64,000 nucleotides of DNA from Bacillus_CJ salitolerans (GCF_042680805.1 NZ_JBHUEM010000052.1:62001-126000); one strand, 5' to 3'. Positions 23,500-33,038 are shown, counted from the stretch's first letter. Made by a program: numbers and translations. The notes: generated by a model from the letters alone, not told the origin.

Positions 23500-24593
23500 T
23501 TTGAGAACTCCCCCTTTAATTTGGCAATCGTCCAGATAAGAGGAGGTAAAATAAGTAAAAAAATCCAGCTTGCATTTAAAATATACTGTACTCTCAGAAT
23601 AAGTGTATTGTAAATAAGATTTTGTGGGATGGAACCTAATAAAACCGTTAACGCTCCAAATGGAAGTAGCAATGGCTCAAATTCCTTTATTTTTAATGAA
23701 TAGGCAAAAGTAGCAACGGAGATATATAGATAAACCGCAAAGCGGACAACCGTTGCAACACTCCAAAAGCCTAGAAACAAAGCCTCGACATTCGATAAAA
23801 AGCGTCCGACCTCAACTGATCTTGTAATTTCCTGAAATGGGTACGGAATATGTTTAATTCCTGTGTAATCAAAATACATGATAAAGGTGGCATAGAAGAT
23901 GACGAGCTCAACGATGACAAAGATGTAAGCCGCAATACTTGCTTTTTTAAATGCTGTATAGTTCTTAAAGATTGGGAAGACAATTGAAAAAAATAGAACA
24001 TCTCCCATAATGGGGCTATATACTAGTGAATTCAAGGCGATTTCTCCCACACCATTCCCGAAAATTGGAAATAGGTAGTCGAAATTCAAATGTGGAATGA
24101 CTAAAATCACGAGTAGCGCTAACACGGCTTTAATATACGGAGCGGTTAAATAAGCTGTATACCCGATTACAAGAAAACCACGGTTTGCTACAAAGTAACT
24201 AGCTACCATGAGTAAAATATAGATATTAATATTAGTAGTATCTGGAAAGAACATCGTATTGATGATATCCGTATAACTACGGCTATTCACGATAGTACTT
24301 GAAAAAGCAATCAGAAATAGCATCATTCCAAATACGAAGGCAAGCTTTTCCCCAACGACTTGTCTAATAATGTCAAGAAACCCTTGATCCTTATAATGCT
24401 TGAGAAGAACTAACAGAAAGATAAAGGGAATGAACATAATACATCCTGCTAGGATCGGAACCATCCAAGCAGCATTCCCCACCTCTTTGAAAAGAATAGT
24501 AGGGGTCATATCAGAGAATTTTATCCCCATCGTTAATATAATGACTGTGACGAGCTCTCTCGGCCCTAGTTTTCGATCTGAAGGTTGAATCAT
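23496..24593 (-). CDS. GerB-family germination permease-like subunit
   Basis: 365 residues, about ten membrane helices, of the amino-acid permease-like GerB/Spore_permease family (start MIQPSDRKLGPRELVTVI; LVYSPIMGDVLFFSIVFPIF; VATVVRFAVYLYISVATFAY). GerB subunits are thought to form the germinant-binding site. It overlaps gerA upstream and gerC downstream by 4 bp each, so the three are translationally coupled. The germinant cannot be read from sequence. Confidence 0.92.
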   Translation of the reverse strand: MIQPSDRKLGPRELVTVIILTMGIKFSDMTPTILFKEVGNAAWMVPILAGCIMFIPFIFLLVLLKHYKDQGFLDIIRQVVGEKLAFVFGMMLFLIAFSSTIVNSRSYTDIINTMFFPDTTNINIYILLMVASYFVANRGFLVIGYTAYLTAPYIKAVLALLVILVIPHLNFDYLFPIFGNGVGEIALNSLVYSPIMGDVLFFSIVFPIFKNYTAFKKASIAAYIFVIVELVIFYATFIMYFDYTGIKHIPYPFQEITRSVEVGRFLSNVEALFLGFWSVATVVRFAVYLYISVATFAYSLKIKEFEPLLLPFGALTVLLGSIPQNLIYNTLILRVQYILNASWIFLLILPPLIWTIAKLKGEFSK

Positions 24594-26161
24594 TCACTCT
24601 CATCCTTCCCGGGTTTCTCCGCGCGAACTGGATCCTTCGGATGCACATGGAAAGGGCGTAACCATTGCTTCCATACAGGAGGACGCACCACTAAATCCTT
24701 GGAGGATGGATAGTGAGGAGCTAGTGGTGATAGTATTGGAACATCAAAGGATTTAATGGATGTTAAATAGGCAATCCCGATCGTTAAGCAAACAGCTATT
24801 CCTAAAAATCCCCAAAGTGCACCAAAAAGGAGAAAAATATAGGTTGATAAACGCACAAAATAATTTAGAGATAAGTTCGGAACAGCAAAGGAGGCAAGGC
24901 CTGTAACGGCAACAACAATGACTAAAATCGGACTAATAATGTTTGCCTCAACGGCTGCTTGTCCAAGTATTAAGGCTCCGACAATCCCAATTGTTGGTCC
25001 AATCGGGGTGGGGACACGAACTCCGCCTTCCCGAATTAATTCAAAAGCTATTAATAAGAGAATCACCTCAAAAATAGCTGGAAAAGGAACACGCTCTCTG
25101 GAGGCAGAAATGGCTAACACTAGATCAGTTGGTAACATCTCAACATGATAATTGGTAATAGCGATATAGGCACAAGGGACAAACAGTGTAACAAACATGG
25201 CTAATAATCGAATGATCCTTGAAAAATTACCGTAAAGCCATCTTGCATACGTATCCTCTGATGTGTGAAAAAATGCCCAAAACGTAACTGGTACAACTAA
25301 AGCACTTGGGGATGTATCCATAAGCAAGACAATATGGCCCTCTTTTAAAAAAGCAACAGCTCGGTCCGGTCTTTCTGTATATAAGACTGTTGGCACAATC
25401 GAATATGGCCGGTCCTCAATATGCTGTTCAAGTATGCCAAGTGTTTGAATATCTTCAGCCGTGATGTCTTCGATTCTTTTTCTAACCTTTTCAATTAATT
25501 GATCATTGGCGATTTCACTCATATATAGCATAGTGACTGTTGAAATGCCCCTTGCCCCGAGGGTTACCTTTTCAGACACTAAGTCTTGGCTTTTTAAAGC
25601 TTTTCGAATGAGAGATATATTGGTGGAAACGGATTCCACAAACGCTTCCTTTGGACCTTTTAAAATATTTTCGTCATTCGGCTTTTCAACCTTGCGAGCT
25701 TCAAATTCAGTCGTTTGGATGGAAATTACATACGCTTGATTGTCTAGTAATAACATCGTATTTCCAATTAATAATTCGTTAATGACTTGATTAATATCTG
25801 TTAGCTTTGTCGCTTCTTTTGCTGAAATTAAATCATTCATAATCACGGTAGACGTGTCTTTTGCTAGCTCATATTCATTCAATGACCCTTCTAATAGGGG
25901 GATCATGACTTTTTCCTCAATTATCTTTGTGTTTGTTGTATGATCTAAAAAAATGATGATAGCCTTTAATTTTAAAGATTTAATAAATATATTTCTTATG
26001 ACTAGGTCAGAGTTTTTCGGATAAGAAAAAGCTTTTTTAATCTCTTCAAGATTTACATCGAGTTCTTTTTCTACTTGAATTGATTCTGCTGTTTTATTCG
26101 CTTCATTTGTAATAGTTGGCTGGTTTCCCTGTTTTACTAGGTTGTTCCACAGCTGCTTCAT
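24590..26161 (-). CDS. GerA-family spore germination protein
   Basis: 523 residues from the ATG complementary to 26159-26161 (MKQLWNNLVKQG), preceded by GAAAGGG. An earlier in-frame ATG at 26203 has a weaker ribosome site and would give 537 residues. The N-terminal soluble domain contains GPKEAFVES and VLYTERPDRAVAFL; the C-terminal membrane domain contains VGALILGQAAVEA, PNLSLNYFVRLS and GALWGFLGIA. GerA subunits assemble with GerB and GerC into the inner-membrane germinant receptor, and recent work treats them as ion channels. First gene of the left ger operon, divergent from a second one. Confidence 0.9.
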   Translation of the reverse strand: MKQLWNNLVKQGNQPTITNEANKTAESIQVEKELDVNLEEIKKAFSYPKNSDLVIRNIFIKSLKLKAIIIFLDHTTNTKIIEEKVMIPLLEGSLNEYELAKDTSTVIMNDLISAKEATKLTDINQVINELLIGNTMLLLDNQAYVISIQTTEFEARKVEKPNDENILKGPKEAFVESVSTNISLIRKALKSQDLVSEKVTLGARGISTVTMLYMSEIANDQLIEKVRKRIEDITAEDIQTLGILEQHIEDRPYSIVPTVLYTERPDRAVAFLKEGHIVLLMDTSPSALVVPVTFWAFFHTSEDTYARWLYGNFSRIIRLLAMFVTLFVPCAYIAITNYHVEMLPTDLVLAISASRERVPFPAIFEVILLLIAFELIREGGVRVPTPIGPTIGIVGALILGQAAVEANIISPILVIVVAVTGLASFAVPNLSLNYFVRLSTYIFLLFGALWGFLGIAVCLTIGIAYLTSIKSFDVPILSPLAPHYPSSKDLVVRPPVWKQWLRPFHVHPKDPVRAEKPGKDESE

Positions 26162-26250
26162 AAGAAAAACCCTTTCTTTGACTAATACGTCCTCACTTTT
26201 CATGTTGTCTCATATAGTGGGAAGTTATGCATATATTGGATTTTTTCAAG

Positions 26251-26280
26251 GAATGATAACCGATAGAATGTACCCTACTA
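26251..26280 (+). promoter_or_regulatory. Candidate sigma-G promoter of the right ger operon
   Basis: GAATG at 26251-26255 and CCTACTA at 26274-26280 (one change from the sigma-G -10 CATACTA) are 18 nt apart, just before the gerA start at 26299. ger operons are normally read by sigma-G in the forespore. Weak by itself; no clear match was found for the divergent left operon. Confidence 0.35.
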
Positions 26281-26298
26281 AAAGCTTGGTGGTTCAAA

Positions 26299-27774
26299 AT
26301 GAAATGGCTAAATAAATTACTCAAGAAGGATTTTCATACTATTCAGGATATAATCAATGATTTTAAAAGGTCCTCTGATTTTGTTCACTATCAGAATGAT
26401 GCAGCGGAAGTCCCGTATACGATTGCTTATTTTTCGAGCCTTGTTGATTCAGAAAAAATCAATCGTGATATTTTACCCTATTTACCAAAACGCGGGGAAG
26501 AGGATCTAAGAAAAATGATTCCGATTCAAGAAATCATCAAAGTAGAAAAGCCAGAGGATATACAAAGGAAGCTACCAGAGGGATATCTTTTTCTTTACTT
26601 AAATAGCGACAAGGAAGATGCTGTTCTCATACAAATTCAAAAAACAGAGAAAAGAAATATTTCAGCACCTGAAGTCGAGTTTAGTGTCGTCGGACCGAAG
26701 GAAGCGTTTGTTGAGTCAATGGATACGAACATTCATTTAGTAAGAAAAAGGCTTCCTATTCAAGAGTTAAAGGTAGAAGAAGTGATTGTCGGTAGGCTCT
26801 CGAAAACAAAGGTGGCGATTCTATATATTGACGGGATAGCGGAAGAAGAAAATATCAATACGATGAAGCAAAGAATTGAAGATATTGATTTTGATTTTAT
26901 ATCAGACAGCTCGTATATTGCTGAGATTATTACAGATAATGAATATTCACCCTTTCCTTTAGTACTCGATACAGAACGACCGGACCGGGTAGCTGCTGTT
27001 TTAGCAGAGGGGAAAATTGCCGTTCTCGTGGAGGATTCTCCACATGCACTAATTGCTCCAACTACCTTTGTAGAGTTTTTCTCATCTTTTGAGGACTACT
27101 TATTTAATTGGTATGTAGCCTCATTTATTCGATTAGTTCGTGTGTTTGCGGTTACCTTTTCGATATTAATTACACCAATTTACGTGGCTGCGTTAACGTA
27201 TCACTATGAGCTAATACCTAAAGATTTATTGGCGACCCTTATTACGTCCCGCCGCGAGATTCCACTCCCGCCCATTTTAGAGGCATTATTTTTAGAGCTC
27301 ACGATTGAGCTCTTGCGTGAGGCAGGTGCAAGACTACCGACAAAGGTTGGTCAGACTATTGGTATCGTGGGCGGGATTGTAATTGGAACAGCGTCTGTTG
27401 AAGCTGGTCTTACAAGTAATGTTCTATTAATTATTGTTGCCTTATCGGCTTTAGCTTCCTTTACAACACCCGTTTATAAAATGGGTAATACGATTCGGCT
27501 TATTCGGTTTCCTTTTTTACTGTTAGCTCACCTGTGGGGATTGATTGGAATTGTTTTATGTTTCTGTTTTTTAATTACCCATATGATTCATTTAACATCA
27601 TTAGGGCGTCCATTTTTAGAGCCGATTTATCCACTGCGAGTAAAGGATTTGAAGGATGCATTCATCAGGCTACCCTTTTCCAAGCAAGCGAGCCGACCAG
27701 TCTTAATGCGTTCTGATTCAAAAATGAGATTTAGTTCAAAGGATGCGAATGTTAAACGCGATATCGATGAGTAG
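26299..27774 (+). CDS. GerA-family spore germination protein (second receptor)
   Basis: 491 residues. Soluble N-terminal half with VGPKEAFVESMDTNIH and LDTERPDRVAAVLAEGK; membrane C-terminal half with LREAGARLPTKVGQTIGI, IVIGTASVEAG and HLWGLIGIVL. Clearly a paralogue of the GerA encoded divergently 137 bp to the left, but with a shorter N-terminus and a different C-terminal tail, so the two receptors have been separate for long. First gene of the right ger operon. Its ribosome site (GGTGG) is modest. Confidence 0.92.
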   Translation: MKWLNKLLKKDFHTIQDIINDFKRSSDFVHYQNDAAEVPYTIAYFSSLVDSEKINRDILPYLPKRGEEDLRKMIPIQEIIKVEKPEDIQRKLPEGYLFLYLNSDKEDAVLIQIQKTEKRNISAPEVEFSVVGPKEAFVESMDTNIHLVRKRLPIQELKVEEVIVGRLSKTKVAILYIDGIAEEENINTMKQRIEDIDFDFISDSSYIAEIITDNEYSPFPLVLDTERPDRVAAVLAEGKIAVLVEDSPHALIAPTTFVEFFSSFEDYLFNWYVASFIRLVRVFAVTFSILITPIYVAALTYHYELIPKDLLATLITSRREIPLPPILEALFLELTIELLREAGARLPTKVGQTIGIVGGIVIGTASVEAGLTSNVLLIIVALSALASFTTPVYKMGNTIRLIRFPFLLLAHLWGLIGIVLCFCFLITHMIHLTSLGRPFLEPIYPLRVKDLKDAFIRLPFSKQASRPVLMRSDSKMRFSSKDANVKRDIDE

Positions 27775-27803
27775 TTTATTTTCATGTAAGGAGCTGGTCT
27801 TTC

Positions 27804-28898
27804 GTGCAGAAGATTCGTGAATCACTTCTAATATCTCCGTTTATGGTATTTTACCTTGTTCACTCTATGCAAGTAGGAGTCGGACTATTAGGATTTCAAC
27901 GAATCGTTGCAGAATCAGCCGAAAACGATGCATGGATCTCCGTTATTGTCGGAGGAATGGGTGTGCACATTCTGATTTGGATGATGTACAAAATCCTACA
28001 AAAGGGACAAGGAGATATAACGGACATACACCGTACAATTTTTGGGAAATGGATTGGCGGATTTTTATCATTACTTTTAGTTTTCTATTTCATCCTATTG
28101 GCTGCTACCGTGCTTAGAACCTACATTGAGATAATTCAAGTATGGGTATTTCCTGGCTTTAAAACAGGTGTATTCGGCCTCGTCTTTTTATTCTTGGTAT
28201 TTTACATTATTAACGGAGGTTTTCGAGCAGTGGCGGGAATTGCCTTGTTAGGTGTCATTCTGCCTGCCTATTTAATCCTGACATTTCTCTTCCCGTTAGA
28301 GTATTCATTTTTTGAAAATTTACTGCCAGTAATGGACCATTCTATAAAGGAAATTCTCATTTCTGCAAAATCCTTAACATTAAGTATTTTAGGATTCGAA
28401 TTGCTGCTTATGTATTATCCGTTTATTAAAGAAAAAGAAAAATCCCAAAAATATGCTCAATTAGGAGCTATGTTTACGATATTTATTTATCTGGTAGCGA
28501 TGGTAGTTTGTTTAGTCTATTTCTCAGTCGAGCAGTTAGAGAGAACGATTTGGGCTTCCTTGACTGTATTAAAAATTGCCGAACTACCATTTGTTGAAAG
28601 GATTGAGTATATCGGAATAGCGAGTTGGATTCTTGTTATATTGCCAAATGTTTGCATTACAATTTGGGCAGCAAGTCGCGGTGCAAAACGCATTTTCCAT
28701 ATGAGACAAAGAATTTTACTAGTCGTTGTATTGGCATTAACCTATTTGGCTGTCGTAATTCCAAATACAAGAGAACACATTAATATGTTGAATGAATACA
28801 CATCTCAAATTGGATTTTATGTGATTTATGCCTATATCCCACTAATGTTTGTGATCACTTTAATATATGACAAAATGAAAGGTAATCAATCATCATGA
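27804..28898 (+). CDS. GerB-family germination permease-like subunit (second receptor)
   Basis: 364 residues, about ten membrane helices of the Spore_permease family (FYLVHSMQVGVGLLGFQRI near the start, IEYIGIASWILVILPN in the second half). The start is GTG at 27804 with AAGGAG about 11 nt upstream. It overlaps the following gerC by 4 bp. With the gerA and gerC on either side it forms one receptor; the germinant is unknown. Confidence 0.92.
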   Translation: MQKIRESLLISPFMVFYLVHSMQVGVGLLGFQRIVAESAENDAWISVIVGGMGVHILIWMMYKILQKGQGDITDIHRTIFGKWIGGFLSLLLVFYFILLAATVLRTYIEIIQVWVFPGFKTGVFGLVFLFLVFYIINGGFRAVAGIALLGVILPAYLILTFLFPLEYSFFENLLPVMDHSIKEILISAKSLTLSILGFELLLMYYPFIKEKEKSQKYAQLGAMFTIFIYLVAMVVCLVYFSVEQLERTIWASLTVLKIAELPFVERIEYIGIASWILVILPNVCITIWAASRGAKRIFHMRQRILLVVVLALTYLAVVIPNTREHINMLNEYTSQIGFYVIYAYIPLMFVITLIYDKMKGNQSS

Positions 28899-29959
28899 GA
28901 AAGTTATGCTTTTTTGTAATCATCACGTTGGTTTTATCAGGCTGTGTTCAAAAGAAAATTATCGATGATATCAATATTATTAGTGTTCAAGGCTATGATA
29001 CGCATGAGGATGAGGATACTGTCAGAGGAACGTTTGTTATCCCCGTATATGAAGGGGATAAAAGTATCTCCAATACTTCCTTTTCTGCTGTAGCATCGCA
29101 AAGTAAGGCTGTTAAGAGAAAAGTTGAGCAAAAATCTTCAGATCCTATGGTAAGTGGAAGTGTTGAAGTCGTACTCTTTGGGAAGGAGCTCGCTGAAAAA
29201 GGGGTCTTTGATATTGTGGACACATTAGAGAGAGATCCAAGTATTGGTGCCAATTTAATTATGGCAGTCGTTGATGGCACTGCTAAAGAAATGCTGGAAC
29301 AGAATTTAGGAAATCGGGGGACGGGGACCTATCTTTATAACCTTATCTATAATAATGTCAGAAGAAGAGAATTACCGAGGTCAAATTTACATTTGTTTTT
29401 GTTTTCCTATTTTTCAAAAGGAAAAGATCCTTTTCTCCCCTATATAAATTTAGAAGAAGATAAAGTCAATATAAAAGGGGTTGCGATTTTTAAGGACGAG
29501 AAGGTAGTGAGCTATGTTGACGATGAAGAGATGTTCTTCTTCAAAGCATTAATGGAGAATTTTAAAAATGGTTCATATACTTTTAAGGTTGAAGGTGAGT
29601 ACGTTACGATTTTTAGTTTAACATTAAAAAGAAAGTATGAAATTGAGCATGCGATGAAGGATCCCGTTGTTCATATTGAAGTTGTTCTTGATGGACATAT
29701 ACGGGAATTCTCAGGGAAGGTGATGGATCCTAAGACTATTGCAAAGATAGAAGAAAAATTCTCAGAATTAATTGATGAGAAGACTGAAAAGCTATTACGA
29801 GAGTTTCAGGAGAAAGCTGTTGATCCAATTGGGATTGGCCTACTTGCGAAGACACAAACAAAAAGCTTTGATGAAAAGGCTTGGAACGAAGCGTATAAGC
29901 GAGCAACCTTTCACGTGAATAGTAGAGTGATTATTAGTGAAACCGGGGTGGTGGAGTAG
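28895..29959 (+). CDS. Ger(x)C-family germination lipoprotein (second receptor)
   Basis: 354 residues, about 60 fewer than the GerC of the left operon. Signal peptide with lipobox VLSGC, then VEVVLFGKELAEKGVFD, LERDPSIGANLIMAVVDG, and a C-terminal ...EKTEKLLREFQEKAVDPIG typical of GerC. Overlaps gerB by 4 bp. Unlike the left operon, no small two-helix gene follows: the next gene (a nucleoside hydrolase) starts 56 bp later with its own ribosome site. Confidence 0.9.
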   Translation: MRKLCFFVIITLVLSGCVQKKIIDDINIISVQGYDTHEDEDTVRGTFVIPVYEGDKSISNTSFSAVASQSKAVKRKVEQKSSDPMVSGSVEVVLFGKELAEKGVFDIVDTLERDPSIGANLIMAVVDGTAKEMLEQNLGNRGTGTYLYNLIYNNVRRRELPRSNLHLFLFSYFSKGKDPFLPYINLEEDKVNIKGVAIFKDEKVVSYVDDEEMFFFKALMENFKNGSYTFKVEGEYVTIFSLTLKRKYEIEHAMKDPVVHIEVVLDGHIREFSGKVMDPKTIAKIEEKFSELIDEKTEKLLREFQEKAVDPIGIGLLAKTQTKSFDEKAWNEAYKRATFHVNSRVIISETGVVE

Positions 29960-30015
29960 TAAAGAATTACCTTTCTTAGCATATACTTCATTAGGCTCAA
30001 AAAAGGAGGAAGAAA

Positions 30016-30963
30016 ATGGCGAAAATACTACTGTTTACTGATCCCGGTATCGATGATTCAATTAGCATCATGTACGCGATTCTACATCCTGATCTTGAGT
30101 TAGTCGGGATTGTGACAGGCTATGGAAGTGTCAAGAAAGAGCAAGCCACTCAAAATGCAGCCTACCTCTTGCAGCTAGCTGGTAAAACAGACATTCCGAT
30201 CATAGGTGGTGCTCAAGGACCACTGTCAGGGGAAGCTGTTCCCTATTACCCGGAAATCCATGGCCCTGAGGGAATGGGACCGATTCGGCCACCTGAAAAT
30301 TTGAAGGTGAACTTATTAAACTATGACGAAATTTTTAAAATCATTGACCTCTATGCAAACGATCTAATCATTGTTTCCATCGGTAGACTGACAGAGCTAG
30401 CAATAGCTTTCATAATAGGTGGCGATCAAATGAAGAAGGTGAAGTCTTTCTATGTAATGGGGGGAGCCTTCTTAGTACCTGGGAATGTAACAGCGATGGC
30501 TGAAGCGAATATTCATGGTGACCCCATTGCAGCAGAGCTAGTGATAGAGAAAGCAAAGCCTTTAACGTTGCTTCCTTTAAATGTGACCAATCAAGCAATT
30601 GTCACCCCAGAGTTAGCCGAGTATATTGCGAAGAATAGTGATAGTCAGTTTGCCCCACTAATCAAGCCCATTTATCAGTATTATTATGATGCCTATAAGA
30701 AAAATGTTCCAGGAATACCTGGTGCACCATTTCACGACGTTCTAGCCATTAGTGCCATAATTAATCCTTCTATTGTTGAGTATTTCTATCGAAGAGTGAG
30801 AATTATTTTAGACGGTGTGGCAAAAGGTCAAACAATTGCTGATTTTAGACCAAAACCAGACAGCGAACCTGTGGAAACGATAGATGCAATTGCAATGAAG
30901 CTGGACTACGATTTATTTATCCAAGATTTTATGAACATTATGACAAGACAAGTGGGGGCTTAA
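30016..30963 (+). CDS. Nucleoside hydrolase (IunH/RihB family)
   Basis: 315 residues. The N-terminal Ca2+/active-site motif reads FTDPGIDDSISI (family form DxDPGxDDxxA). Further family pieces are HGPEGMGPI, VSIGRLTELAIA, FYVMGGAF and the C-terminal PGAPFHDVLAIS with the catalytic-site His. It hydrolyses the N-glycosidic bond of nucleosides to free base and ribose in the cytoplasm. It lies right behind gerC, in the same direction; spores germinating on purine nucleosides use such hydrolases, but a link to the receptor is only suggestive. AAAGGAGGA precedes the ATG. Confidence 0.88.
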   Translation: MAKILLFTDPGIDDSISIMYAILHPDLELVGIVTGYGSVKKEQATQNAAYLLQLAGKTDIPIIGGAQGPLSGEAVPYYPEIHGPEGMGPIRPPENLKVNLLNYDEIFKIIDLYANDLIIVSIGRLTELAIAFIIGGDQMKKVKSFYVMGGAFLVPGNVTAMAEANIHGDPIAAELVIEKAKPLTLLPLNVTNQAIVTPELAEYIAKNSDSQFAPLIKPIYQYYYDAYKKNVPGIPGAPFHDVLAISAIINPSIVEYFYRRVRIILDGVAKGQTIADFRPKPDSEPVETIDAIAMKLDYDLFIQDFMNIMTRQVGA

Positions 30964-30978
30964 TGGAAGCCCCTTTTT
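30955..30978 (+). terminator. Intrinsic terminator overlapping the nucleoside hydrolase stop
   Basis: GGGGCTT / AAGCCCC with a 5-nt loop containing part of the stop codon region, followed by five T. Confidence 0.85.
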
Positions 30979-31033
30979 CTATGTATACCAGGAAATGATA
31001 AACGTTTTTATTTGGATAATTGGCGAGCAAATC

Positions 31034-31147
31034 TGAACCCTGCTTCAGCGCCCAGCCAGCCTGAGGTCAAATAACCTGAAGTGAAGAATAGGGAAAAACC
31101 GCCCTTTTCTTGCCTAAGGCTACCGAGGGAGCTTGCGCCTTTTGTTC
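31034..31147. repeat. Dispersed intergenic repeat, copy 2
   Basis: Diverged copy of the element at 14013-14186: shared blocks are TGAGGTCAAATAACCTG, the GAATA.AGGGAAAA.CC segment, and CGGGGAGCT/CGAGGGAGCTTGCG followed by CCTTTTGTTC. Noncoding; fills most of the 310-bp gap before yhcU. Confidence 0.5.
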
Positions 31148-31274
31148 ATGAGAGTCAATAGTTTTTTAGAATTGGTTAAGCCGGAAACACTTTCCTTAGC
31201 TTTCATGGGTGGAAATATGTTATTTTAGTACTAGAATATTAGATTCGGGAAGAATACATAAAGGTGGTTATATC

Positions 31275-31670
31275 ATGAAGGTCGTTGTAGCATCAACCCC
31301 CGAACAGGAGCAATTTATTAGTGAGCTAGTGGATTACATCTATAGAGAGGTGTTTCCAACCTATTTTACTGATGAATACATAGAAGAACTGCAGAAGCTA
31401 GATGTACTCATACCTAAAACAGAAGGCCTGTATAATGGAACACTAAAAGAAGCGTTTCAGCTCATTTCAAGTATGCAAGCCATTATTGCTGTCATTGAAA
31501 CAGTGAGTACGGAGGACATATCCGAAACTCATTATGAAATTTTTGAGAAGAATACGTCCATTCTAGAAGAATACGGTTACAATTTTCCATTTTCGATTCA
31601 TCATTTTTCACATCCAAGAGAAGAAAAGCTTAGTTGCTATTCAAAGCCAACAAGTCCATTTGTCATGTAA
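31275..31670 (+). CDS. yhcU: YhcU-family protein (DUF5365 type)
   Basis: 131 residues from the ATG at 31275 with AAGGTGG upstream; the longer frame starting at 31209 lacks a ribosome site. The sequence (MKVVVASTPEQEQFISELVD, YFTDEYIEELQKLDVL, ending HHFSHPREEK) and the length match YhcU of B. subtilis as I know it, and yhcV and yhcX follow downstream as in that genome, though separated by inserted genes. Cytoplasmic, alpha-helical; function unknown. Confidence 0.75.
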   Translation: MKVVVASTPEQEQFISELVDYIYREVFPTYFTDEYIEELQKLDVLIPKTEGLYNGTLKEAFQLISSMQAIIAVIETVSTEDISETHYEIFEKNTSILEEYGYNFPFSIHHFSHPREEKLSCYSKPTSPFVM

Positions 31671-31703
31671 AAAGCATTGGGAACTGATCCCAATGCTTTT
31701 TCT
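31671..31703. terminator. Bidirectional terminator between yhcU and the disulfide genes
   Basis: AAAGCATTGGG / CCCAATGCTTT with a 7-nt loop and A and T tracts on either side. Confidence 0.88.
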
Positions 31704-31718
31704 TTTCATTCTGTATTT

Positions 31719-32186
31719 CTATTTACCCCATTTTTCGAACCAAGTACGGAATTCATCGTCCGCCACCTGTCCTTCCACTCTGGCGACCTCTTTTCCATCT
31801 TCATATCTAATAACCGTTGGCGTACTATGGATATTGTAAGCTCTCCATCCATCCTCAAACTCAAGGAGATTAAATAGTTGCAGATCCACCCCAAGTTCAT
31901 CGGCCATTGGGACGATGACTGGTGAAGTTTGCACGCAATGAGGACATGTTGGACTATAAAAATAAATAGTAGCATCACCCTTAGAATCAATAATGTCTTC
32001 TAATTCAGAAGGCAAAATAATATTTTGGTAGTTCGGATCATCTAGCTGTTTGATTGTAGCTGGATTCAATTCTGCTTTTCCAAATGGATTCCCTTTTGCG
32101 GCCTGCTGATTTTGATAGCTTGTTAAAAACGCTAGGGCAGCAAAGAGTCCGATAATAATAACGAGGAAGATAATCACCTTTTTCAA
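31719..32186 (-). CDS. Membrane-anchored thioredoxin-like thiol-disulfide oxidoreductase (BdbA-like)
   Basis: 155 residues. An N-terminal membrane anchor (IIFLVIIIGLFAALAFL) precedes a thioredoxin fold with active site SPTCPHC (Cys-Pro-His-Cys, the DsbA/BdbD-type dipeptide) and a cis-proline loop STPTVIRYEDG. CPHC centres are oxidising, so it should introduce disulfides into exported proteins. It overlaps the upstream bdbC by 4 bp, so the two form a redox pair in which BdbC passes electrons to quinone. In B. subtilis the partners are BdbD or BdbA; this 155-residue protein is shorter than BdbD. Confidence 0.85.
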   Translation of the reverse strand: MKKVIIFLVIIIGLFAALAFLTSYQNQQAAKGNPFGKAELNPATIKQLDDPNYQNIILPSELEDIIDSKGDATIYFYSPTCPHCVQTSPVIVPMADELGVDLQLFNLLEFEDGWRAYNIHSTPTVIRYEDGKEVARVEGQVADDEFRTWFEKWGK

Positions 32187-32617
32187 TGTTTGTTGCTCCT
32201 TTCAATTTTAAGTAGAACTAGATTAAGGATTGTGATAATCGTAAAGGCTGTCAGTGCAAGGAAAGGTATGGTAATAAAGCCTAGCCAATTAATATATTCA
32301 CCTGTACACGGAACGATTCCACAAGAAATCGAATTCTCTCCAAGTATGTCTACCTTCTGGATCAAATAATGGTAAAGTGAAATCCCTGCGCCAATGATAG
32401 ATAACGGCAGGACATAATGGATAATAAATGGTTCTTTTCGAATGACAGCAATCCCTAATAGGAACACGAGAGGATACATCAGAATCCGTTGGTACCAGCA
32501 AAGCTCACATGGAATAAATAGCAGGATTTCCGAAAAGTATAAACTGCCTAATGTTGCAATTAAAGAGACGGCAAACGAAATAAATAAGAGCGTTTCGATT
32601 TGTTTAGTATATCTCAT
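32183..32617 (-). CDS. bdbC: Disulfide-bond formation quinone reductase (BdbC/DsbB-like)
   Basis: 144 residues from the ATG at 32615-32617 (MRYTKQIETLLF) with AAGAAGG upstream; an open extension of 46 codons runs through an intergenic repeat and is rejected. Four membrane helices with two external cysteine pairs: FIPCELCWYQRI (CxxC after helix 1) and SCGIVPCTGEY. This is the DsbB/BdbC arrangement: it reoxidises the thioredoxin-like partner encoded right behind it and passes electrons to menaquinone. Confidence 0.9.
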   Translation of the reverse strand: MRYTKQIETLLFISFAVSLIATLGSLYFSEILLFIPCELCWYQRILMYPLVFLLGIAVIRKEPFIIHYVLPLSIIGAGISLYHYLIQKVDILGENSISCGIVPCTGEYINWLGFITIPFLALTAFTIITILNLVLLKIERSNKH

Positions 32618-32646
32618 GTTAACAACCTTCTTTTTCTTTTCTTTTG

Positions 32647-32822
32647 GCTCTGTTAAACCTGGTTGTTGATTTCCGTTGAAGGAGCTCGCTTTCCTCTGGC
32701 GAGAGACGAAGCTTACTTTTACTAACGTAAAAAATGCCACCTCCTCAGCGTGCAAAGCGCCAGCGGGGTCTCCCGAGACCTGTTCTCCTGCAAGAGTCTC
32801 ACCCCTTCCACTCCAAAATACA
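32647..32822. repeat. Bacillus-type GC-rich intergenic palindromic repeat
   Basis: The stretch starts GGCTCTGTTAAACCTGGTTG and continues with TGATTTCCG, CGCTTTCC, CCTCCTCAGCG, GCGGGGTCTCCCGAGACCTG and CTCCTGCAAGAGTCTCA. These words recur in many Bacillus intergenic regions as a degenerate, strongly structured repeat. Here it sits in the leader of bdbC. Noncoding. Confidence 0.5.
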
Positions 32823-33038
32823 TGGATATAAAATCAACAATAGCCTGTAACACAACCGTTCTATAAATTATAGTATGACAAACCCGAAACGTAAAACAAT
32901 AGTGATTAGGAAGTAGATTGTATCAACTTTGTGAAAAAACCTACTTTTTATCGTTAAAACCTACTAACTGCTGTGCATCTGTATAATCTCTTTTCACGCT
33001 ATGATAAGATTTTAGAAAAGTCTTTAGGAGGAATACAC

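Noticed and set aside
32618..32755. N-terminal extension of BdbC
   Set aside because: The open extension runs through an intergenic repeat; a ribosome site and the family start are at 32617.
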